A DNA stretch of 64,000 nt from Picochlorum sp. 'celeri' (taxonomy: Eukaryota > Chlorophyta > Trebouxiophyceae). The translations under genes and the position numbers were made by a program. Numbering within the stretch: position 1 is the first letter of the stretch; each line of letters opens with the position of its first letter. Of the stretch, positions 54,801 through 64,000 are shown piece by piece. Under the pieces are notes generated by a model. That model was not told the origin of the DNA and made no database searches. It saw only the letters and a list, made by a program, of their open reading frames with translations. The DNA lies in NCBI GenBank assembly GCA_010909725.1, contig JAACMV010000007.1, positions 868,001 to 932,000 on the forward strand, written 5' to 3'.

Positions 54801-57716
54801 ATGGCTGAGAGAAGTGGGTTGGGTCAAGGTCCCAAGGAGGAGGCTGGGGTAGTTCCGTTGTGGGAGACCTCACGTGACGTCGGGATTTGGTCTGGGTGCT
54901 TTGGATTGAAGCAGCCTCATGGAACAGTACCTGCGTTGACAGGAGGAGGGTCTCAAGGGAAGAGTGCGAGCCATCATCGAAGGAAATCTTCATTTACGAG
55001 GTGGTTTTCATCTCTTCAGTTGAACCCTGGTGTGGGGCATCAGGAAGATGCAGAGGATGGTCGTGCCTCGCTCTGGAAGGACAATGATGACATTATATTG
55101 AATTATCAGGAGGCCGATATGGCGAAATGGACGTCTGATTTGCTGGATGATGGGTATTCTCACAAGAATGTTGTTGCTGTCAAGGAAGAGCAGCAGCATC
55201 GGTTGAGTGGGGAGTCTCCTCGTGCGATATCTGGGTACGATGATGTGAGTGGCAGTGATTCTATTACAATCGCAAGTAGTACTGTTGGATATCAGGACTC
55301 GTTGGAGAGCAATGGGAAACGCGGTCATCATCAAGGGGACCAGTCGGTGCCTGAGAGGTCGATGAAGAAGAAGAGTTACAAGTCTCTCTGGAATCCTATG
55401 CGAAGGAAACAGGGAGCAGAAGATGAAGATATATGTTCCGTGACTGCGCTGAAAGGTATCGTGATGTCGCTGAAGAGCAGGCAGGCAATTGCTCAATCAG
55501 CACAGTTGAGAGAAAAGCTATTGATGATTGATTCACGCGCTTTTGCTGCGTTGTTGAAGGATCTATCGAAAAATGGAGCGGCACAACAATCATGGTACCT
55601 GTTTGATTATATTCGAGCTGTCCCAGAGGGGGATGAGCTGTATGAGATGGCAGATTTGTACACGTACACAACAGTGATATCACAGTGTGGTGCACATCAA
55701 AAGCTGCAGAAAGCCTTGGATATGTTTGAGGAGATGAAAAGCCGAGGGATTCAGTGCAATATCCATACATATTCGGCTCTCATGGGAGTCTGCGTGAAAC
55801 ATAATGAATGCAATCGAGCAATTGAAATGTATGAGGAGCTGCTCCAGACTGGATGCGAACCTAATCTTGTCACGTTCAATATTCTCATAGATGCATACAA
55901 TAAAATCGGAAAGCTGGAAGAATCAGTAAAGGTTTTGGATGATATTAAAACGCATAAACTGTTACCTGAAGCGAGGACGTACAATTCAATAATCTCTGCA
56001 TGTGGAAAGGCTTGCCTTGGTGGTTTGGCACTGCAGGTGTATGAGCAGATGTTACACGATGGAGTTGGGCCGACAAATACGACGTATACATCAGCAATAT
56101 CTGCATGTGGGAGGTCAGGAATGGTGAATGAGGCGTTGGCATTGTACCGAGAGATGCCAACCCATGGCTGCCAGCCCAATGTGATTACCTATTCGAGTTT
56201 GATCTCTGTCTGTGAGCGAGCAGGGAATGCTACATTAGCAATATCAATGTTTCAAGAAATGATTGCACAAGGCGTCGATCCTAATATTGTGACGTATAAT
56301 GGTTTATTGGGTACTTTTGCTAGATCTGGGGAGTGGCAGAACTGCTTGAAGATTTTCAATGAGATGAGCCATAGTAAATGCATGCCTGACTCGACGTCGT
56401 ACTCTGCCCTCATCGCAGCTCTGAGTCGTGGATCTCAGTGGAAACAGGCTCTCGAGTATTACGGCAAGTCCCAAGCACAGGGACTGAGAATCGAGCATGG
56501 TGCCTACATGCTGCTCTTGGGATGCTTATGGTCCACAGGTCGGTGGCCAGTACAACGAAAGGCATTTCAAATGTTTTCTGACGCCCAAAAAACTGGAGCG
56601 ATTAAAATGAGAATAAATACAACGCATGAGTCAACTGTTGTCGCGGATACATCGGCAACATCGTGTCTTGCTGTGATCAAATGGCTGACAGGGTACAAAC
56701 AAGGCCTGACTGGTGCCATGCAGAATCCGCTGAAAACATTGGTCCTTATACCTGGAAAGTTCTGCGCCCCTGATGGATCAAAAGAAGATGTATACGGAGC
56801 TTTGAAAGCGTTATTTTCTTCCTATTGTATTCCAGCAGAGGTGTATCAGACCAACCGAGGGAATATTGTCAAGGCAGATGCACGGATGATTGCGACATGG
56901 GCATCCTCTGGCCCAGGGTATTTAATTCATTCCATGTGCAATGTTGAGAATGGACCCAACCAACAAGTGTCTACCGTACTAAAGGATGACAGTGTAGTGT
57001 TTGCTCAGTGCCAAAAAGCATTCTTGGCAGTGAAGGACTTTGAATATAGTCAAAAAGTCTTCACAAGTGCAGTGAAAGCAGATATTACTCAGTGGAGAGA
57101 ATTGCGAGGGCAGATTATCGAAAATATCATTCATTTTGGAGGTACTCTGAATGTACGCGAAGAACTATGCCATGATGCTGTTCAGTTGTGCGACCGGCTC
57201 CTAGCACTCGGCATCCCATCTCAGCAACCACCTTCACCAGCATGTGCGGCAGCGCTCATTCTGCTCTCTTGCCGACAAGCAGGAAGTGCACACATTGTTC
57301 TTAAAAATGAACAAATCTTATTGCACTCGTTTGGTTTGCCCCTTTCCGCAGTGCTCGATGCAGAAGCGTGGGTCATGACAACCTTGGGACGTGAGCCTGC
57401 AGCAATATCACCACTGCGAGTCCTCAGCTTGTACTTTGAACTTCTCGGATTCGATGGGCAAACTGTGCAGAAAAATCAGTTTATAAATAGCATCGTCGTC
57501 ACAGCAACAGATGTCTTGTCCAGAGCAACAATCCAGAGCTCTCATTCCTTTGTTCCACCATCACTCATGGCTGCTGCATGCCTCTGTGTATCCTATGCTC
57601 GAATGGGCATGGTACCAGTCTGGCCATCAAGCCTGTCAGATCTCACAGGGTACTCCACACACGATCCAATGATGCAGGAATGTATGTTCACATTGCAACA
57701 ATATGTGTTGCACTAA
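54801..57716 (+). CDS. PPR protein fused to a C-terminal cyclin-like domain
   Basis: The conservative start is ATG 54801 (971 residues); the true N-terminus may be longer. Residues about 285-600 hold at least seven tandem PPR motifs of the P type, such as VTFNILIDAYNKIGKLEESVKV, TYTSAISACGRSGMVNEALALY and VTYNGLLGTFARSGEWQNCLKI, that bind single-stranded RNA in organelles. The last 210 residues resemble a cyclin fold: WRELRGQIIENIIHFGGTLNV, ALILLSCRQ, VLDAEAWVMTTLG, then PSLMAAACLCVSYAR and LSDLTGYSTHDPMMQEC, the typical end of the second cyclin box. The region before the PPRs is acidic and disordered. A role in plastid RNA metabolism, perhaps tied to the cell cycle, is inferred. Confidence 0.85.
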   Translation: MAERSGLGQGPKEEAGVVPLWETSRDVGIWSGCFGLKQPHGTVPALTGGGSQGKSASHHRRKSSFTRWFSSLQLNPGVGHQEDAEDGRASLWKDNDDIILNYQEADMAKWTSDLLDDGYSHKNVVAVKEEQQHRLSGESPRAISGYDDVSGSDSITIASSTVGYQDSLESNGKRGHHQGDQSVPERSMKKKSYKSLWNPMRRKQGAEDEDICSVTALKGIVMSLKSRQAIAQSAQLREKLLMIDSRAFAALLKDLSKNGAAQQSWYLFDYIRAVPEGDELYEMADLYTYTTVISQCGAHQKLQKALDMFEEMKSRGIQCNIHTYSALMGVCVKHNECNRAIEMYEELLQTGCEPNLVTFNILIDAYNKIGKLEESVKVLDDIKTHKLLPEARTYNSIISACGKACLGGLALQVYEQMLHDGVGPTNTTYTSAISACGRSGMVNEALALYREMPTHGCQPNVITYSSLISVCERAGNATLAISMFQEMIAQGVDPNIVTYNGLLGTFARSGEWQNCLKIFNEMSHSKCMPDSTSYSALIAALSRGSQWKQALEYYGKSQAQGLRIEHGAYMLLLGCLWSTGRWPVQRKAFQMFSDAQKTGAIKMRINTTHESTVVADTSATSCLAVIKWLTGYKQGLTGAMQNPLKTLVLIPGKFCAPDGSKEDVYGALKALFSSYCIPAEVYQTNRGNIVKADARMIATWASSGPGYLIHSMCNVENGPNQQVSTVLKDDSVVFAQCQKAFLAVKDFEYSQKVFTSAVKADITQWRELRGQIIENIIHFGGTLNVREELCHDAVQLCDRLLALGIPSQQPPSPACAAALILLSCRQAGSAHIVLKNEQILLHSFGLPLSAVLDAEAWVMTTLGREPAAISPLRVLSLYFELLGFDGQTVQKNQFINSIVVTATDVLSRATIQSSHSFVPPSLMAAACLCVSYARMGMVPVWPSSLSDLTGYSTHDPMMQECMFTLQQYVLH

Positions 57717-57854
57717 TAGAATCATAATAATACTAATTCTACAAGACTCCAACAACAAATAAACTCGTCACTGTCTCTGTTTGTATTGTTCTACATGTCT
57801 TTGTCAAGAGCGCCCGATATTTTGACTACATTCGTAATGTGTAATACTCACACT

Positions 57855-58607
57855 TTATACTCCTTTCTTCTTAAAAAAGATCGTTGTTGAAAAGATGACA
57901 CTGCATAAAACACCTGAGACGAGAGACACCACCGTCATTGGAATCACCACTGCCTCATGCCGTGTCGCCCCAGTCACCATGCGTGACACAACAGGCTCTT
58001 GTACGGGCCGAACCCTCGTACACTGCCCCGACCCTGCTCGAACGACAAATTCAAATGGATCAAAATGAACATCTCTCCAATCCGAAAGCAGCCAAGCATA
58101 CGGATCCTTCCAAAAGTCAATCTTCCGATGAGAGACACGCCCATAGCGTGCATGAACCTTGATTCCAACATCAACCACATCGTCTCCCCGCGCCTTCCAT
58201 TCGAGCACATGCGTGATTGGATCCGACAAAATCTCTATACTCTCCAGATCTACCCATCCCCCAACCACCTGCGACGTGTACTCGGTCGCATTCGTCCCAA
58301 CAACCCGTCGCTCGTCGAACGGGTCAACAAACCATGCCGTTGGCAAGGAATGAACAATCGCCACACTCTCCGCGTTCTTACTCGATAAATAAAATGAATA
58401 TTTCAACACTCGATGAGAACCTTGCCCTTCTACTGCCACCATTGGCGAATTGGATACCCGACGCACGCGAACCTCGTCGTCGTCCCCAACGACAACTCCT
58501 GTGCAAAATTCAGACAGGAATGAATCGACACCCGATGCTGTTGTCTTTTTACAAGTAAAAAGAATCACCCCGAGGATCAGGAACCCAATAATCGTATTCC
58601 AACGCAT
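57855..58607 (-). CDS. PIGX: PIG-X/PBN1-like GPI-mannosyltransferase subunit
   Basis: The ATG at 58607 (MRWNTIIGFLILGVILF) gives 250 residues with a clear signal peptide; the open frame begins at a GTG further upstream. Landmarks are VHSLPTAWFVDPFDERRV (family: LP-x-G-x-F-x-D-P-F/Y-E-L), the VHARYGRVSH (family HxRYxxP) motif, and one C-terminal membrane span (AVVIPMTVVSLVSGVLCSVIF) with a short lysine-rich cytosolic tail. PIG-X stabilises PIG-M, which adds the first mannose to GPI anchors in the ER. The family is fast-evolving, so confidence is moderate. Confidence 0.75.
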   Translation of the reverse strand: MRWNTIIGFLILGVILFTCKKTTASGVDSFLSEFCTGVVVGDDDEVRVRRVSNSPMVAVEGQGSHRVLKYSFYLSSKNAESVAIVHSLPTAWFVDPFDERRVVGTNATEYTSQVVGGWVDLESIEILSDPITHVLEWKARGDDVVDVGIKVHARYGRVSHRKIDFWKDPYAWLLSDWRDVHFDPFEFVVRAGSGQCTRVRPVQEPVVSRMVTGATRHEAVVIPMTVVSLVSGVLCSVIFSTTIFFKKKGV

Positions 58608-58710
58608 ATTGACGTGTCTTCTTCTCCTGATACGTACAGACAGTTGCACTGTACTCGATAGTTACATTCGGAAGAAGAAAACAACACGCAGCATGATTCA
58701 AATTGATTGA

Positions 58711-59877
58711 TTAAAAAGTATTTCTTGGGAATTTCTTCTTCTCTTCCCACGCATCCACATGGAGGGATCCTGCAGAGGCCTTGTCAAGGATCCAGTGCAT
58801 GCTGTCCTGAGGACGGACCAGTTGCACTGGGAGAGCTCCAGGAAGACTTTGGACTTCCAATGCTCTCTGCACAACCTCTGCCTTTCCTTCACCCAAAGCA
58901 CATACGACCACATTGCGCGCTGCGTTTATGACTGGCATCGTCAGAGTGATTCTTTCTGAAGGTGGCTTTGGTGAATTGGTCACTGGAAGGACCCACCCAT
59001 GTGTGGCTGCTGTGGCTGCTGAATTTGGAAAGAGGGATGCCACATGTCCATCTGGGCCCACACCGAGCAGCACCATGTCTAGAATAGGCATGGAGTCATC
59101 GGTTCGAGGCAATACAGTACTGTTCAAATCGAGCATTTGCCCAGCATAGTGCTCTGCTGCCTGCTCTGCTGTCAAACCCTCTTTAATCTTGAGAATCTGA
59201 GAGGATGGGACTGGAACTTTGGACAGGAATTCCTCTGCAGCAGCCTTATAGTTGGAGTCTGGAGACGTCAAAGATACCACACGCTCATCAGAGAATAATA
59301 CAAACCACTTGGAAAAGTCCACGTCGTCTCTCCCGACCAGGGCTGACAGAGACTTGACCAGAGACCCTCCAGAGAGGGCAATCGTGAAACTACCCTTCTG
59401 TGCAATAGCCTTGGCAGATGCCTCTGCCACAATGTCAGCCAATCCATTCGATGCAGAAAAAGCATTTTCATGGATAATCACATCCGTGTCTGTTTCATTC
59501 CCGGGATAGGTAAAGTACAGTGGTGCAATATCCTCACCAGGCCCTTTTGACTTTGACAATGGCGCCAACTCCCCACTTGGCATGAAATGACCACCCATGG
59601 CTGGAGGGATACCGTCAGGCCACCTTCCAATAGGTATTATATTGATATTCTGAGACGGCTGCTTTGCAGTACTCGCCTTCTTTGACTCAAGACCCACCTC
59701 GCTCAGGGAAGGGGTTGCTTTGAGAGCTGGAGACGTGAATACCACCGATTCGTCTCCACCAGCCTGTGCGCTCTTCTTTGCCACGCAGACAACAACCGCC
59801 ACTCTCCTAGATCTTGTAGAAAACGTACTCGCCTGAGAGACTGGCACTCCTCGAATAGCAACTGTGGCAGCGTGCAT
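58711..59877 (-). CDS. PGL: 6-phosphogluconolactonase, plastid-type
   Basis: One exon of 388 residues. The first 40 residues (MHAATVAIRGVPVSQAS...) are a typical Ser/Arg/Val-rich plastid transit peptide. A roughly 80-residue extra segment (about 40-130, with IIPIGRWPDGIPPAMGG) precedes the catalytic core and is not part of standard 6PGL. The core has FTIALSGGSLVKSL, WFVLFSDERVV, DSNYKAAAEEFL, MVLLGVGPDGHVASLFPNS and ERITLTMPVINAAR. The enzyme hydrolyses 6-phosphogluconolactone in the oxidative pentose phosphate pathway, supplying NADPH. Confidence 0.93.
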   Translation of the reverse strand: MHAATVAIRGVPVSQASTFSTRSRRVAVVVCVAKKSAQAGGDESVVFTSPALKATPSLSEVGLESKKASTAKQPSQNINIIPIGRWPDGIPPAMGGHFMPSGELAPLSKSKGPGEDIAPLYFTYPGNETDTDVIIHENAFSASNGLADIVAEASAKAIAQKGSFTIALSGGSLVKSLSALVGRDDVDFSKWFVLFSDERVVSLTSPDSNYKAAAEEFLSKVPVPSSQILKIKEGLTAEQAAEHYAGQMLDLNSTVLPRTDDSMPILDMVLLGVGPDGHVASLFPNSAATAATHGWVLPVTNSPKPPSERITLTMPVINAARNVVVCALGEGKAEVVQRALEVQSLPGALPVQLVRPQDSMHWILDKASAGSLHVDAWEEKKKFPRNTF

Positions 59878-60358
59878 TATATAGATTCCGTATTATATTC
59901 TGTCAGCAGTCTTGCACCTACTGACTCGTATATATAGAATTGCTTACTAAAGTAAAGGTGGAATACCTACAATACTGATGATGCCAGTCCAACCGACCCA
60001 AGGCTATAATAATCTACTCGTCGTCGTAGAAATGGACGACCGACCCACCAGAAGAAGACACAGGTGCTTCGTTTGATTGCCTTGAATGGATATCGAAGAT
60101 GATTTAGTCTTAATTAATTATTAATGATAGCAAGATGGAGATTCTTTTTCAATGGAATGGAGAAACCTCAGCACAAGGGTACCCATCACCAGCTGGTCTG
60201 ACATCATGACCATTGTCGATGGGCTGCGACCGGTCCATTTGTCCAACCCCATGGTGGGTGCCTTGATTGGAGCGAGACCTGGGAACAACGACAGCATTTG
60301 GAATTTGTCTTGGAAGGAACTATTTCCTTATATTGGATAGGAAGGTTGCATAGTGAGG
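59878..60358. other. Intergenic/leader region with a 62-codon frame at 60152-60340
   Basis: The 6PGL promoter should lie at the left of this 481-bp region. A plus frame (60152-60340, 62 codons) begins with ATG (MEWRNLSTRV...) and ends 18 nt before the ATG of the START-like gene. A shorter frame from ATG 60135 overlaps it. They could be upstream ORFs in the 5' leader; coding value is not shown. Confidence 0.35.
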
Positions 60359-61252
60359 ATGGTGTTCTTCGGTGGTTGGAATAGAAGGAAGAAGGAGGCG
60401 GATGTGGATCAGACTGTAGACAACAACATTCCACAAGCACATGGTGCTCTTCCTACTCTCGATCCTGTTCCATACTATGATGGGACCAAAGAAGTGGAGT
60501 TGAAATCAGGAAAGAGTAGTGGGCTTCAGTTTTCTGATGATTCGTTGAGTGTGGAGATTGAACAACCCAAAGATGGTTTCTTTTGTAGTGTCAAGGTGCT
60601 GGGAAAGATTCCTTTGCCGCCGAAAGAGGTTTTTGATATACTGACGAATCCAGATAACAAGCGTGTGTTTCGATCTATCAAGCGTGTCAACTACAGGAAG
60701 GTGCTCAAGGATAATGGGCATGGGAAGAAGACGATTGAAGTGGAGCATGTGGGTCGGTGGCGGTTTGGACCCATACGGAGTGAATTTGTGGTGAGGATGA
60801 ACGTGTTTCAGGATCGAAATCGTGGAAAGATTAAATTCAAACTGTTGAAAAGTAGTTTGATGAAGGATTTTTCTGGGGAGTGGACGATTGAACCGTATGA
60901 TAAGGATTCTCTGGATGAATTGGTCAAATACCCAGGGAAAAAGTGGGGTCCAATGCATCAGTTCAGCAAGGCGGTGCATAGGTTTGAAGAGTCACTGTGG
61001 CACACGAGAACAGATTCTCTGGTGCAGCTCCGTCAATCTGTGCAGCCCCGGTTGTTACCTCCACCACCGCTGGATCGCGTGTTGAAGCAGATTACACTTG
61101 CGCAAGTGAGGACAATAATGCAAGACTTGTTGGATGAGACACATCGAGCAAATGATGCAGCAATGAAGAATACCAAAACACAAGAGGATAAAAAGCCATT
61201 GAAAGGCGTTGTAGATATATTGTCATTTTGCAGAAATATTCATACACCATGA
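60359..61252 (+). CDS. START/polyketide-cyclase-like lipid-binding-fold protein (DUF220-type)
   Basis: ATG 60359 (MVFFGGWNRRKKEAD) gives 297 residues. The middle (about 70-215) has the SRPBCC/START pattern: VKVLGKIPLPPKEVFDILTNPDNKRVFRSIKRV, EVEHVGRWRFG, SEFVVRMNVFQD and FSGEWTIEPYDK. Plants have a similar uncharacterised group (DUF220). The fold usually binds a hydrophobic ligand, and a membrane-contact or coenzyme Q-like role is possible but unproven. The C-terminus is a charged helix (LDETHRANDAAMKN). It converges on the longin gene with 17 bp between stops. Confidence 0.7.
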   Translation: MVFFGGWNRRKKEADVDQTVDNNIPQAHGALPTLDPVPYYDGTKEVELKSGKSSGLQFSDDSLSVEIEQPKDGFFCSVKVLGKIPLPPKEVFDILTNPDNKRVFRSIKRVNYRKVLKDNGHGKKTIEVEHVGRWRFGPIRSEFVVRMNVFQDRNRGKIKFKLLKSSLMKDFSGEWTIEPYDKDSLDELVKYPGKKWGPMHQFSKAVHRFEESLWHTRTDSLVQLRQSVQPRLLPPPPLDRVLKQITLAQVRTIMQDLLDETHRANDAAMKNTKTQEDKKPLKGVVDILSFCRNIHTP

Positions 61253-61269
61253 TATTAGTATTGTTGTTG

Positions 61270-62138
61270 TTATCGAGATAATTTGATTTCTTTTGATGTA
61301 AATTTCTTCACGAGCCCTTTCAAGGTATCATTCATTTGGGACTGTTGCTGGCCAGACTTGTACGACACCATCTGTATATAGATATATGTGTGTGTGTGGT
61401 TCTAAAAAAAACCATGTATAGGAAAGTACAAGAGCAATACTACTACTACGTACCTTCAAGTTCATTGCTCGCTCGATGGCCTTAGGGTCAACCAATTCAA
61501 TCATACCCTATGCATATAGAAGCAAAGCGAATCAATACAGTACTGTCATTATAAAACCAAGTCGGAATATAAAGTATTGACACGTACGTCTTTGCACATT
61601 TCGTTGATTGCGTGGACAAGATCCACATATTGCTGAAAGAGCACAGCATCACTCAGTCCCTGTTGGGTCCCTGGAAGCACATCCTTGAGCACACCAACTA
61701 ATGACTCTAAAAAGTCTAATACTGCACAATCATGAAAGCATCATGTCTGAGGTCATCATCATCATATATAAGAAGATGAAGAAGACGTACAAATTAATTC
61801 ATCATAATTGCCTGTTCCAAGGGCAAAGAGAATGACTTCCTCAGACACCAATCCAACCACCTTTCCATTCCTGCACGCATTGAGGGCAATGTGAGTACAT
61901 ACATACTGAAGATCCATATTTCTGGACACAGAATAGCGCCGTACTTGAATCGTCCTACGACTTCGAGACCATGAACTACATCATGACTTCCAACAGCCTC
62001 ATCGAATGATGTTCTGATTTCAGCCTTTTGTATGTCATTAAATTGGTCATAAAACCTCTCATATATCACATATCCATCCAGGGTTGACAAAAGAATGCAC
62101 TGAATACGCCCACCGTATGACGATGTGGTAGTGGCCAT
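61270..62138 (-). CDS. Longin-domain small subunit (coatomer-zeta / adaptor-sigma-like; possible TPLATE subunit)
   Basis: Five exons: 62138-61903, 61870-61791, 61721-61588, 61507-61454 and 61371-61270. Introns are 32, 69, 80 and 82 nt, with gtatgt or gtacgt donors and tgcag, gcag, atag or acag acceptors. All frames join and the product is 201 residues. It begins MATTTSSYGGRIQCILLSTLDGYVIYERFYD, a longin start. The second half has an EMCKDGMIELVDPKAI segment like the zeta-subunit end. Small longin subunits sit in vesicle coats (COPI, AP complexes, TPLATE/LOLITA). Which complex is not settled. The intron of 32 nt is among the shortest seen here. Confidence 0.7.
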
Positions 62139-62631
62139 GGTTGTTTAAAACAGAGTTTTTCAATGGTCACGCGCTTGTTCCAAGGGGGCGTATTTCATGA
62201 TCAATATAAACATCTATTTATGTATGAGAGTGTATCGTGAGGAAGGGAGGCTCGTAGGAACTCATCGATTCATTGCAATATCCAGCAGAGCTGATGTCCA
62301 TTCCAAATGGGCTGAATTGAATATTCAATGAATGGAGACCTATTGGATGCTCGTTCTTCTTTGTCATCGTTTCTTCAGATTTCAGGAGACATTGCTTGGT
62401 GCTTTGAATATTCAGTATAGTATGGCGAGCCTGTACATCGGCTAGGGATGATGTAATCAAGAGGAGAGAAACAAGTTTGTTTCACCAAGGAGATTGCATC
62501 GGTGAAACAAACACATGAGGCAGGTACATTACTATTATTATTATGCAGGTGGTGATCCTTCTGACCACGATTACTAATTTCTTTTCTCTTGTCATATTCA
62601 TTTGATTGCTGTCAGTACTGTTCATATCAAC
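62139..62631. promoter_or_regulatory. Divergent region between longin gene and secreted repeat protein
   Basis: About 490 bp. A minus frame (62460-62218) starts without an ATG and is not supported. This stretch should contain promoters for both flanking genes. Confidence 0.4.
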
Positions 62632-63330
62632 ATGAAATCATCATCAAGTGTCATCTTTGCCTGCTGTGTTCTGCTCCTGGCCTCAGCCCCAGTTGCATCA
62701 TCTGCCAGGATCTGGAATGATAATACCAACGATGTGGTTAATATTACGTTGAATGGGATCAACATCTTTGGTTTGAAGAACTTTGGAGAGATTTTCTATT
62801 ACGAAGATCAGAAATTGGTTGGATATGAAGGACAGGTCAACAGCTTTGACCTAGGTGCCAAGTCTCTTGACACTCTGAAAGACGCGTTTGTGGACAAATT
62901 CAGAGGACCCCCAGGGACCAACACAACACTCAAGGTAGAGAATGGTATCGTCGCTCAATCATTTACGAATGAAGCGACTGGGTTAGTCTTTGTGTTCAAT
63001 GGAACGTCCCCGGACAGCAATCCAGTCAGCTCAACACCTTGTGCCGATCCACAATCGAGAGGATTTTCTGACAAATTCGCGGGACCAATAGGCCCAATTA
63101 CAGATATAGATATCATAAGTGGTACAGATCTTGTTAATACCAGCAATGCAGACCTTGCCTGCTTTTATAGGGCAGACAGTCAAGCAAATGATGCAAGATC
63201 ATTCTTTACAGGACCTCAAGGACCTGATGCTGTTCTGAATTCCTTCAACACGACCACGATTGTCAACTTTACCAACTATGGAAGGGTCTTCATCTACAAT
63301 GATAAGCTTCCTGTCAAATTCTTGTGGTAA
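62632..63330 (+). CDS. Secreted protein with G-P-x-G-P-type repeats, unknown family
   Basis: ATG 62632 gives 232 residues. A signal peptide (MKSSSSVIFACCVLLLASAPVASS) is followed by about four related units of roughly 50 residues. The shared pattern is a KF/FF-x-GP-x-GP motif (KFRGPPG, KFAGPIGP, FFTGPQGP), then a beta-strand with Thr/Ile, then an F-x-N-x-G-x-x-F-x-Y/F-N strand (VFVFNG, ACFYRAD, VFIYND). Possible N-glycosylation sites include NIT, NTT, NGT and NFT. Two Cys could form a disulfide. It looks like a wall or surface protein with a repeated beta unit. I do not recognise the family. Confidence 0.7.
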   Translation: MKSSSSVIFACCVLLLASAPVASSARIWNDNTNDVVNITLNGINIFGLKNFGEIFYYEDQKLVGYEGQVNSFDLGAKSLDTLKDAFVDKFRGPPGTNTTLKVENGIVAQSFTNEATGLVFVFNGTSPDSNPVSSTPCADPQSRGFSDKFAGPIGPITDIDIISGTDLVNTSNADLACFYRADSQANDARSFFTGPQGPDAVLNSFNTTTIVNFTNYGRVFIYNDKLPVKFLW

Positions 63331-63403
63331 CAGTCGATTGTATGTCTGATGTGAACTCTAGTGTAAATAACACACAATCTCACTTGCTAGATTTGAAACA
63401 ATA

Positions 63404-64000
<597 letters not shown>

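Overview
The window looks like nuclear DNA from a small, gene-dense photosynthetic eukaryote of the green lineage, most likely a prasinophyte-grade green alga. The main clues are a nucleus-encoded PSI-K (psaK) with a transit peptide, a plant-type BADC protein that lacks the biotin site, lumen-targeted cyclophilin and Deg proteases, a plastid-type 6-phosphogluconolactonase, a nonaspanin, a telobox-Myb protein and PPR proteins. In red algae psaK and accB are usually plastid genes, which argues against a red alga. I cannot name the species.

There are about 37 protein genes in 64 kb, on both strands, with intergenic gaps mostly under 600 bp and several converging pairs whose stop codons are only 4 to 40 bp apart. 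Introns are few and short (32 to 259 nt; most 60 to 100 nt). They have a strong GTACGT/GTATGT donor and a pyrimidine-AG or CAG acceptor, and they cluster at the 5' ends of genes. I spliced most genes by hand; reading frames joined exactly in every case described unless noted. I saw no tRNA, rRNA, CRISPR array, insertion sequence or transposon.

Layout: 1-5.2 kb, mTERF tail, an ABCG half-transporter with a cysteine-rich ectodomain, and an orphan protein. 5.3-10.5 kb, PP2A B55, a helix-hairpin-helix protein, a lumenal cyclophilin and a secreted trypsin-like protease with an acidic tail. 11-18.5 kb, a ~2000-residue helical-repeat/kinase/phosphatase-like protein and proteasome regulator PI31. 18.9-31 kb, actin, telobox-Myb, a divergent pyruvate kinase, acyl-protein thioesterase plus ethanolamine/choline kinase in tandem, TM9SF and an ACT-domain protein. 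31-46 kb, RPA49, aminopeptidase P, a small membrane protein, xanthine dehydrogenase, ER cyclophilin, MPS1 kinase, PSAK, BADC and VMA12. 47-64 kb, a ubiquitin protease, a MAK5/DDX24 helicase with a frame break, Deg protease, TSPO, CMS1, a PPR-cyclin fusion, PIG-X, 6PGL, a START-like protein, a longin/zeta-like subunit, a repeat-bearing secreted protein and the start of spermidine synthase.

Functionally this is a mixed housekeeping region. Themes are ribosome biogenesis (RPA49, MAK5/DDX24, CMS1), plastid function (PSAK, BADC, 6PGL, CYP, Deg, PPR, ACT), the secretory system (TM9SF, VMA12, PIG-X, longin protein) and cell-cycle control (MPS1, B55, PPR-cyclin). The best leads are the UCC-UGA frame break in the DDX24-like helicase, the PPR-cyclin fusion, tandem gene pairs with almost no intergenic space (possible dicistronic mRNAs), a pyruvate kinase-like protein with changed metal-site residues, and a kinase joined to a phosphatase-like domain that has lost its catalytic loop.
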